Shown here in pieces: positions 14,813 through 20,485 of a DNA stretch of 21,269 bases. The stretch is from assembly GCA_910585165.1 (NCBI GenBank), contig CAJUBX010000037.1, positions 1 through 21,269 on the forward strand. The letters run 5' to 3'. The DNA is from an uncultured Oscillibacter sp. GTDB lineage: Bacteria > Bacillota > Clostridia > Oscillospirales > Oscillospiraceae. How positions within the stretch are numbered: position 1 is the first letter of the stretch; each line of letters opens with the position of its first letter. The notes under the pieces are model-generated. The model ran no database searches and was not told the DNA's origin. It saw only the letters and a program-made list of their open reading frames with translations. The translations under genes and the position numbers were made by a program.

Positions 14813-15307
14813 ATGACATTTATTCTGGAACCCGGTAAAAAGGGCCTCCGCATCCGCCGGGAGATTGTCGACGCCAGCGGCTTCGCTGGAAACGAGGCCC
14901 TGGCGGTCCACGGCGAGGAGCACGCTATCGTCGTTTTAAAAGAGGAAATGACCGCCATGGAGCTGCTCCAGTCCATCCAGAGCCTGTCGGCCCTGGCGTC
15001 GGGCCTGATGGCCTGCCTGACCCATATCTGCGGTTCCTGCGGGCACTGCGAGGGCGGCTGTCCCTACGCCCATATCGATACGGAACCCACCCGGCCGGAC
15101 GAGGCCCTGCTGAAACAGGCGGGCATCCCCAAGGACGCCAAGCTGAACGTAACCGCTGAGGATGGGGCCGTGATCTTCGAGGCCGCCGAGGGCCATGACC
15201 TGCGGGATGTGCCTCCGGAGATACTGGAGCTTTTCCGGCAGACGGGCGTCTGCCTGGACGTGCTGGACGAGCTGCTGGAAGGCGGGGAGATCATCTATGG
15301 CGGCTGA
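14813..15307 (+). CDS. AbrB-like protein with a ferredoxin-like cysteine cluster (164 aa)
   Basis: I chose ATG 14813, 7 nt after AGGAG (14801-14805). An in-frame TTG at 14789 overlaps the methylase stop but lacks a ribosome binding site. Two stretches look like SpoVT/AbrB swapped-hairpin segments: IRREIVDASGFAGNEALAV then AIVVLKEEM (residues 13-46), and LKQAGIPKDAKLNVTAEDG (100-118). Between them are Cys73, Cys76, Cys79 and Cys83 followed by Pro, spaced CxxCxxCxxxCP like a [4Fe-4S] ferredoxin site; a zinc site is also possible. The C-terminal part, VPPEILELFRQTGVCLDVLDELL, is helical. A metal-sensing DNA-binding protein is a plausible reading but only an inference. It overlaps the next gene by 11 nt. 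Confidence 0.6.
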   Translation: MTFILEPGKKGLRIRREIVDASGFAGNEALAVHGEEHAIVVLKEEMTAMELLQSIQSLSALASGLMACLTHICGSCGHCEGGCPYAHIDTEPTRPDEALLKQAGIPKDAKLNVTAEDGAVIFEAAEGHDLRDVPPEILELFRQTGVCLDVLDELLEGGEIIYGG

Positions 15308-16034
15308 GTACCCATATGTATATCCCTACTCCCGCGCGGAAGCGCGCCGAAACAAAGAGACCCAGATGCATGAGGAAAGCCTTCGCCTGAACATCAGCTG
15401 CGCGCGGGCTATCGAGCAGGCTGTCCGTGACCATTCCGATGAAGAGGGTAAGGCGCTGCGGGAGGGCTGCGCACGGTCTGTTCTGGACAAATACGGCTTC
15501 AAACGGGTCTGTTTTGTTCTTTCCAATTCGGTGAAGGAAATCCCCAGGCAGTATCAGATCGACGACGAGCTCCGCCAGTGGGCCCGCCGGACCTCTGTGC
15601 CGCGGGACGGTAAATATAACCGCTATTACGTGGTGGATACCGCCACGGCTCTGCTGGAGAGCTTCACCCGGCAGACCAGAGACGCATACCAGGCGCTGGG
15701 GCTGTTTGGCCCGGAGCATCGTGTCTACGCTGGAGACTACGAGGGCAAGGTCCTAATTCTGAGTCCGGAGGCGCTGAAAGAGGAGTATTGGACCCCTCGC
15801 GACCAGCTCTGGCTGGCAACGGGCGGCGCCGGATGCACAGTGGGCAAGCTGGGCCGCACGGTGTTCGCGACTTGTCTCGGAGATGGGGACCAGGCCCGCT
15901 TTGACCGCTCTGACTTCATAGGGATTCTGGGCGAGGAATTCCTCCCGGACTGGGCGGCGGAAAAACTGGCGGAGCTTCGCGGGCCCAAAGAAGAACAGCC
16001 GGAGCAGTCCCCCGGCGGAATGGAGATGAAATAG
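15297..16034 (+). CDS. DUF3849-family protein (245 aa)
   Basis: ATG at 15297 lies within the end of the previous gene (11-nt overlap), with GGCGGGGAG upstream. The N-terminal part, YPYSRAEARRNKETQMHEESLRLNISC kept in short pieces, then AREAIEQ-type helix, CARSVLDKYGFKRVCFVLSN and WARRTSVP, fits DUF3849. The second part (about residues 125-235) has YQALGLFGPEH, GKVLILSPEALKEEYWTP, GRTVFATCLGDGD and DRSDFIGILGEEFLPDW, a block I associate with the same conjugative-element proteins. It is soluble, with no signal peptide. The function of DUF3849 is not established; family members are found mainly in gut Firmicutes elements. The tail SPGGMEMK shows the recurring motif, encoded GGC-GGA-ATG, just before the next start. 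Confidence 0.7.
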   Translation: MAAEYPYVYPYSRAEARRNKETQMHEESLRLNISCARAIEQAVRDHSDEEGKALREGCARSVLDKYGFKRVCFVLSNSVKEIPRQYQIDDELRQWARRTSVPRDGKYNRYYVVDTATALLESFTRQTRDAYQALGLFGPEHRVYAGDYEGKVLILSPEALKEEYWTPRDQLWLATGGAGCTVGKLGRTVFATCLGDGDQARFDRSDFIGILGEEFLPDWAAEKLAELRGPKEEQPEQSPGGMEMK

Positions 16035-16035
16035 T

Positions 16036-16644
16036 GTGAAAATTTCTTTTTATGTTTTTGAAGATTTCCGGCAGCGCGGCATGCCGGAGGCGGAGCGGTG
16101 TTTTCCCTCGATCAAGGACGCGCTTGCCTATTACCGGGACCTTCCGGCAGACGCGCCGAAGGAGCTTGACCTGACAAATGGGCGGCAGACGATTCCTCTG
16201 ATCCGCCGGACGGCGGTGTATCCCAGCAGGACCGTCTGCGAAAATGTTCTCGTCACGGACCACCTCACTCGACCGCCCTGGCGGGGCGCGCCGGAGGTTT
16301 TGACGGCAGCCAGAAAATGCGTATCTGTCCTGAAAGTCCGCTACTGCCTGGACCGGGACCGTCTGGTCCCCAAGCCCGTCCCCCCGCCGGATGACCTGCC
16401 TCGTGAAAACTTTGGCCCGCCCGCTGTCCGGCGCGTCTACATCGCTGCCGTCGGCTGGCTCTCCCCCGCGGAACTGGAACGCCGCTTTCCAAAGGAAGGC
16501 GGCGCTTTTTCGTGTCCCCTGGTCCTGAAGTACCTGGCAGACGTCCAGACGGACAGCGGCCCCAGAACGGTGGAACTCACCCACTGGGACCTGCGCCGTA
16601 TGGAATTCCACGCCGGTACGGTCGTCGGGACCGTAAATAAATAA
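16036..16644 (+). CDS. Unrecognised element-associated protein (202 aa)
   Basis: GTG at 16036 begins one base after the previous stop. A possible ribosome binding site is ATGGAGATG around 16020-16028. Residues 1-110 form a compact alpha/beta block: MKISFYVFEDF, SIKDALAYYRDLPADAPKEL, IPLIRRTAVYP and VLTAARKCVSVLKVRYCLDR. This resembles the small YodL/LPD-type domains of polyvalent element proteins, although I cannot pin it to one family. A Pro-rich linker (122-137) leads to a second block (142-202) with VYIAAVGWLSPAELERRFP and VELTHWDLRRMEFHAG. The gene contains a terminator-like hairpin at 16480-16510. It lacks the GGM tail. Function unknown. Confidence 0.6.
   Translation: MKISFYVFEDFRQRGMPEAERCFPSIKDALAYYRDLPADAPKELDLTNGRQTIPLIRRTAVYPSRTVCENVLVTDHLTRPPWRGAPEVLTAARKCVSVLKVRYCLDRDRLVPKPVPPPDDLPRENFGPPAVRRVYIAAVGWLSPAELERRFPKEGGAFSCPLVLKYLADVQTDSGPRTVELTHWDLRRMEFHAGTVVGTVNK
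16480..16510 (+). terminator. Terminator-like hairpin inside the 202-aa gene
   Basis: CGCCGCTTTCC (16480-16490) and GGAAGGCGGCG (16494-16504) form an 11-bp stem with one G-U pair around AAA, followed by CTTTTT (16505-16510). By shape it is an intrinsic terminator, yet it lies about 135 nt before the stop codon. If active it would reduce expression of the downstream spoVG gene unless translating ribosomes prevent its folding. Confidence 0.5.
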
Positions 16645-16658
16645 AAGGAGTTTTTGCC

Positions 16659-17102
16659 ATGAGTCCGAAAAAGAAAACTGCCCCTGAACCCCACACCAAG
16701 GAACCTCAGCCTATGGAAATCGACGTGAAGATCCATTCCCTCTCCACCAGCGGCTCCACCCTCGCCCGCGCCTCCGTCACCCTGGGCGGCTGCTTCGCCG
16801 TCCGGGGTATCAAGATCATGAACAGCACCAAAGGACCCTTCGTCTCCATGCCCGGATATCAAACACAGAAGGGCTTCAAAGACATCTGCTTCCCCTGCAC
16901 GACGGACTTCCACCAGCGTTTCCAGGAAACCGTGCTGGCCGCCTACCGTCAGGAGCTGACGCAGATCAACAGCCCCAGGACCTGCGGGCAGTTCCATCAG
17001 AGAGAGGCCCCCGGTCCGTCCGGCGCAGCCGAAGCGGGACCCGCTCCCGGCCCCGAGGAGGAACCGAAGGAGAGGCCGTCGTTTGGCGGCATGACCATGT
17101 AG
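16659..17102 (+). CDS. spoVG: SpoVG-family protein with C-terminal extension (147 aa)
   Basis: ATG at 16659 follows AAAAGGAG. Residues 20-100 match SpoVG: IDVKIHSLSTSGSTLARASVTL, FAVRGIKIMNSTKGPFVSMPG, FKDICFPCTTDFHQRFQETVLAAY. The order of a beta hairpin, a variable-length V/I-x-x-I-[RK]-[IV] strand, the G-x-[FL]-V-[AS]-MP motif and a closing helix is diagnostic. SpoVG is a small nucleic-acid-binding regulator in Firmicutes, about 84-100 aa. Here about 17 residues precede and about 45 follow, the latter Pro/Glu-rich and probably disordered. Copies are common on conjugative elements. The protein ends FGGMTM, encoded GGC-GGC-ATG, with a separate ribosome binding site for the next gene 60 nt later. 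Confidence 0.88.
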   Translation: MSPKKKTAPEPHTKEPQPMEIDVKIHSLSTSGSTLARASVTLGGCFAVRGIKIMNSTKGPFVSMPGYQTQKGFKDICFPCTTDFHQRFQETVLAAYRQELTQINSPRTCGQFHQREAPGPSGAAEAGPAPGPEEEPKERPSFGGMTM

Positions 17103-17112
17103 CATCCCAGGA

Positions 17113-17149
17113 TCACAAGCCCCTTGGGCTGTGAAATATTTGCCTTTTT
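17113..17149 (+). terminator. Weak terminator or attenuator after spoVG
   Basis: TCACA-A-GCCC pairs with GGGC-TGTGA (17113-17134) with a single bulged A and a 3-nt loop. A T run (17145-17149) follows after about 10 nt, farther than in a standard terminator. It may separate spoVG from the surface-protein module. Confidence 0.4.
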
Positions 17150-17166
17150 AAAAGGAGGATCCCAAC

Positions 17167-18066
17167 ATGAAACGCGTCTTATCCCTGCTCATGCTGGCGA
17201 TGGTTTTGTCGCTGGCATGCATCCCCTCCGCCCTGGCGGCGGAAACCACATCCGTGTGCTATCCCACTTCGGTGACCCGAAGCGAGGACGGCAGGGAGAT
17301 CCGCAAGGTGTATGACCTCGGCCCTAACGAGGACCCGGCGGGCATTTCCCGCTCCGACTTCCAGCAGGACGGCGTCCACTACACCCTGGTGGACCTGCTG
17401 AAGCAGGAGCTCCCTGAAAACGAGAGCCGCCAGCACACCGAGACGGTGACCCTGGAAAGCAAGAACAAGGACATGGCCTCGGTACTGGCACTCCTGCCCC
17501 AGCAGCGGGAGTTCGTCACGGACGACGGTCTCTCCGGCGTGCTCACCCTCCAGCTGGATACCGTACAGGTGGACGTCTCCGGCTATGGCAGCTCCACGAA
17601 AGCGGTGAACGTCACCCGCTCCTACCCCAATCTCGCCGGGCAGGACACCTCGTACATCCCCAAGACCATCCAGGACGGCGGACGCACCCTGACCCTCCAG
17701 GACATCAACTGGCAGACGGACAATACCTCCAGCCTGGACGGCTACGCCGTGGGGGACCGCTTCACTGCCGTAGCCACCTACAGTGGAAGCGCCACCAGCA
17801 GCTATGTGAAGGGCTACCAGGTGACCGCCGATTACGTGGGGACCGTCAGCCGGATCGCCTTGAACAAGACCCGGTATGTGGCCATCTTCGAGGGCGGCGC
17901 CCCCGCCGTGGACATCATTCCCGAGGAAGCTGAGGCCGCTTTCAGCTTCCATTTCAACTGGGCATACCTTCTCATTCCCGTGGGCGTGATCGCTCTGGCG
18001 GGCGGCGGTATGGGTACGGCCCTGCTCCTGAAGCGGCGGCATGAATCTGGTGAGGGGGAATCGTAA
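17167..18066 (+). CDS. Exported membrane-anchored surface protein (299 aa)
   Basis: ATG at 17167 follows AAAGGAGGA. Residues 1-24 form a signal peptide (MKRVLSLLMLAMVLSL, cleavage after ALA). Residues 25-265 are an extracellular part, mostly beta by appearance, with VTRSEDGREIRKVYDLG, LALLPQQREFVTDDG, YPNLAGQDTSYIPKTI and a repeated-looking YxVxxDYVGTVSRI. Residues 268-290 form a transmembrane helix (WAYLLIPVGVIALAGGG) followed by a positively charged KRRHESGEGES tail, giving type I topology. There is no LPxTG sorting signal, so it is membrane-held rather than sortase-linked. The stop overlaps the sortase start (TAATG at 18064-18068), so the two are co-translated. No enzymatic motif seen. In a conjugative element such proteins may help mating contact, but that is inference. 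Confidence 0.75.
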   Translation: MKRVLSLLMLAMVLSLACIPSALAAETTSVCYPTSVTRSEDGREIRKVYDLGPNEDPAGISRSDFQQDGVHYTLVDLLKQELPENESRQHTETVTLESKNKDMASVLALLPQQREFVTDDGLSGVLTLQLDTVQVDVSGYGSSTKAVNVTRSYPNLAGQDTSYIPKTIQDGGRTLTLQDINWQTDNTSSLDGYAVGDRFTAVATYSGSATSSYVKGYQVTADYVGTVSRIALNKTRYVAIFEGGAPAVDIIPEEAEAAFSFHFNWAYLLIPVGVIALAGGGMGTALLLKRRHESGEGES

Positions 18067-19052
18067 TGAAAAAAATTCTGCTTCTAAGTATTGTGATCGC
18101 GCTGTCCCTGTCTGTTTACGCCGAGGCGCTGGAGTGCGTCGATGCAAACTCCATATCCCTCGCCTCGCCGCAAGCGGCGGGGCTCACTCATTCCGTTGCA
18201 TCTCCTTTTCCCACAAAGTCTTACGACTTTGCGGGAACCCTTTTTATCGACGCCCCCGCCGGGGCAAACTATGGGAAGGCCACCTCCATCGAGGTGGCGC
18301 AGACCCGTGACAACGGAGAACGGAAAAATGCGGACATCAGCAAAAACGCCGCCCTTATCCCGCCCGGCTTCGGCACGCCCACGGCGGACCTACCCGGCAG
18401 CGGCGAGTACCTCACGCCGAACCTGGCCCCCGAGGCCAAGGCCGGAGTGGGCGCTGCGGTCAGCGGCACGACGTTCGCCGGAACGGTCCTGCCCCCCGCC
18501 AGCGGAAGCGTTGTCTTTGCTCCCTCCGGCGGCACTACGGCAGTCGCGCCCTCCGGCGGAAGCGGCAGTTCCGTGTACCAGCCCGGCTCCTCCACACTGA
18601 CCACGACCACCAAACCCGCCGGAGCCAATACGGTCACCTACACGGACGTGACCGACGACCTCTATTATAAAGGCGGCTATCTCGGCAGGCTGGAGATTCC
18701 CACCATCGACCTGAGCGTCAAGATCTATCAGGGCACCGGAAGCTCCACCCTCGCCAAGGGTGTGGGCCATTTCGAGGAGACCTCCATCTGGGGAGGCAAC
18801 GTCGGCCTCGCTGCCCACAATCGGGGGACCAACAATTACTTCGGGAAAATCCATACCCTGAACACCGGGGACAAAATCACCCTCACCACGAAGCTGGGAA
18901 CAAAAACCTATGAGGTGACCACCGTCTCCAAGGTCAGCGAGACGGACCGGAGCAGTTTGGAGGAAACCGGCGAGAGCTGCCTCACTCTTTACACCTGCGT
19001 CCGGGACGAGCGGGACTTCCGCTGGTGCGTCCGGGCAACTGAGGTTGTATAA
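18066..19052 (+). CDS. Sortase, class D-like, with long exported linker (328 aa)
   Basis: ATG at 18066 is coupled to the previous stop, with GAGGGGGA as ribosome binding site. Residues 1-22 form a signal peptide or anchor (MKKILLLSIVIALSLSVYA). Residues 23-195 are a Gly/Ser/Thr/Pro-rich linker. Residues 200-328 form the sortase fold, with LGRLEIPTIDLSVKIYQG and GVGHFEETSIWGGNVGLAAHNRG (His251), then FGKIHTLNTGDKI, SCLTLYTC (Cys311) and FRWCVRA (Arg319). The His-Cys-Arg triad is complete. Sortases join surface proteins to the cell wall or to each other; the likely client is the thioester adhesin that starts at 20486. Residues 24-58 appear inserted after the signal peptide, encoded by DNA with two palindromes. 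Confidence 0.85.
   Translation: MKKILLLSIVIALSLSVYAEALECVDANSISLASPQAAGLTHSVASPFPTKSYDFAGTLFIDAPAGANYGKATSIEVAQTRDNGERKNADISKNAALIPPGFGTPTADLPGSGEYLTPNLAPEAKAGVGAAVSGTTFAGTVLPPASGSVVFAPSGGTTAVAPSGGSGSSVYQPGSSTLTTTTKPAGANTVTYTDVTDDLYYKGGYLGRLEIPTIDLSVKIYQGTGSSTLAKGVGHFEETSIWGGNVGLAAHNRGTNNYFGKIHTLNTGDKITLTTKLGTKTYEVTTVSKVSETDRSSLEETGESCLTLYTCVRDERDFRWCVRATEVV
18162..18235. repeat. Pair of adjacent palindromes inside the sortase gene
   Basis: GCCTCGCCGC-AA-GCGGCGGGGC (18162-18183) forms a 10-bp stem with one wobble pair. About 26 nt later CCCACAAAGTC-TTAC-GACTTTGCGGG (18210-18235) forms a second stem of 10 pairs and one mismatch. Both lie in the segment coding for residues 33-57 just after the signal peptide, where the protein looks unlike a sortase linker. 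They may mark an inserted repeat of about 100 bp. Confidence 0.6.
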
Positions 19053-19157
19053 CATGCTTCATTCTCCCGCTTTTCTTTCTCTCTGCAATTCTGTTTTCCC
19101 CATAGCTTTCTCCTTCACTTTCAGGTATGATGTGGTTGAACACCGGGAGGAACGGAC

Positions 19158-19397
19158 ATGACGGTCCGGGAGTTCGCAAGGCACCACCCGGCTGAGGCGG
19201 TGGATGTGATCTCCTCCGAAGGCTATGCCCACCTGACGGCCATGCGCACCTTGGCCCTTGCCAGGGGACAGCCTGACGAACTGGAGCTGCTGGACTGGGA
19301 AATCACGAACTCCAGCTTCTCCGTCGGCGTGTGGCATGTGCTGGCGGTGACTCCCGCTCTGGAGCAAAGTCCCGAGCTGGAACTCGCCATGGCCTGA
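19158..19397 (+). CDS. Small hypothetical protein (79 aa)
   Basis: ATG at 19158 is preceded by GAGGAAC. The product starts MTVREFARHHPAEAVDVISSEGYAHL and is helical and acidic (RGQPDELELLDWEITNSSF). It has no signal peptide, although it lies among exported proteins. No family recognised. The 105 nt upstream (19053-19157) are pyrimidine-rich. A TATGAT at 19126-19131 could be a -10, without a good -35. The gene is 33 nt ahead of the CAP-domain gene and in the same direction, so they may share a transcript. Confidence 0.6.
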   Translation: MTVREFARHHPAEAVDVISSEGYAHLTAMRTLALARGQPDELELLDWEITNSSFSVGVWHVLAVTPALEQSPELELAMA

Positions 19398-19430
19398 CCT
19401 TCCCGGAATACTTGAAGGAGGAACGCAGAG

Positions 19431-20396
19431 ATGAAGAGGAAGGATATCGTCACCTTGATGGCCGGAATGGCCCTGGGAGCCGCCCTTACCGGCGGAGCGG
19501 TTGCCGCCGGGATCGTGGCAGAGCCGGCCTGGTCGCCGATCTATGTGGACGGGCGGCAGGTACAGATGACCGCCTATAATATCGCCGGAAATAACTATGT
19601 CAAGCTCCGGGATATCGGGCAGGCCGTGGGCTTCAACGTCTACTACCAGAACGGCGTGCAGGTGGACAGCGGCGCCCCGTATACCGGGGAAGCTCCTGTG
19701 AAAACAACGGTCTCACAGTCAACCGTCCCTTCCGCGGGTACGCTGCAAGTCAGCAGCTACAAGGGCAATACGCTCAAGGCAGGCGACCGGAGCATGCTGA
19801 CTGTCAGTTCCAGCGGAGGAAGCCTCTCCGCATCCTCCAGCGATCCTTCGGTGGTCTCTGTAGAGCAGGTATCCGGTCAATGGGTTGCCGCGGCGAAAAA
19901 CGGCGGAACCGCCATAATCACCGTTTCCAACAGCGCCGGAGAAAGCGGCAGCCTGACGCTGACAGTAGAAAACACAGAGTCCGTTTCCGTTGACTTAAAC
20001 GCCAATATGGAAATACGCCAGGAGATGATCCGGCTGATCAACGAAACCCGCCGGGCCAACGGCGTTGGAGAGCTGGTGGTAAACGAGGCCCTTATGAATG
20101 CCGCGCAGGATGTATCCTCTCAGCAGGTCCGGGAGCATCGGCCCTATGACCACATAGCTCTCATCCGCTACGGCTGGCCCCACGCCGGCATGTACAACCT
20201 GACCGTGTTCAGCCCCAACGCCCACCCGGAGATCGCCCGGAAGGCTGTGGAGGATTGGGTCAATTCTCCCGGACACCTCGCAACCATGCTCATGGAGGAA
20301 GGGTCCTGCCTGGGAACCGGCGTGACCATCAATGGCCCCTGGGCCTACTGCTACATGGTCGTAGGTGATCCCACCGGACACAATCCTTATGAGTAA
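19431..20396 (+). CDS. Exported CAP-domain protein with stalk-like and Ig-like domains (321 aa)
   Basis: ATG at 19431 follows AAGGAGGAA. Residues 1-26 form a signal peptide (MAGMALGAALTGGAVAAG). Residues 36-75 match the copper amine oxidase N-terminal/stalk-type repeat (IYVDGRQVQMTAYNI, NNYVKLRDIGQAVGFNVYY), a cell-envelope module in Firmicutes. Residues 103-182 look like a bacterial Ig-like (BIG2) domain (LTVSSSGGSLSASSSDPSV, GTAIITVSN). Residues 193-318 form a CAP/SCP-like domain with IRLINETRRANG, ALMNAAQDVS, REHRPYDH and VEDWVNSPGHLATML (His282). The usual GEN motif reads MYN, so its glutamate is missing. CAP proteins are extracellular with varied roles (lipid binding, proteolysis, adhesion). 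There is no sorting signal, so it is probably secreted or retained non-covalently. Confidence 0.82.
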   Translation: MKRKDIVTLMAGMALGAALTGGAVAAGIVAEPAWSPIYVDGRQVQMTAYNIAGNNYVKLRDIGQAVGFNVYYQNGVQVDSGAPYTGEAPVKTTVSQSTVPSAGTLQVSSYKGNTLKAGDRSMLTVSSSGGSLSASSSDPSVVSVEQVSGQWVAAAKNGGTAIITVSNSAGESGSLTLTVENTESVSVDLNANMEIRQEMIRLINETRRANGVGELVVNEALMNAAQDVSSQQVREHRPYDHIALIRYGWPHAGMYNLTVFSPNAHPEIARKAVEDWVNSPGHLATMLMEEGSCLGTGVTINGPWAYCYMVVGDPTGHNPYE

Positions 20397-20419
20397 CAGT
20401 AGTATTATTCCCTATGTGA

Positions 20420-20454
20420 AAGCTCCTCAGTAAAACTGAGGGGCTTCGCTTTTG
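20420..20454 (+). terminator. Rho-independent terminator after the CAP-domain gene
   Basis: AAGCTCCTCAGT (20420-20431) pairs with ACTGAGGGGCTT (20435-20446) over 12 positions with one wobble, loop AAA, followed by CGCTTTTG. The T run is short but the stem is long, so it should terminate or attenuate before the adhesin gene. Confidence 0.7.
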
Positions 20455-20485
20455 CCCAAAACCAATGAAAGGACTTTTTAAACAC

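Noticed and set aside
13575..14819. Minus-strand open frame (414 codons) opposite the adenine methylase
   Set aside because: The + strand has the SAM motif and DPPY; the antisense frame has no recognisable features.
17179..18147. Minus-strand open frame (322 codons) opposite the surface protein
   Set aside because: The + strand has a clear signal peptide and transmembrane segment and is coupled to the sortase.
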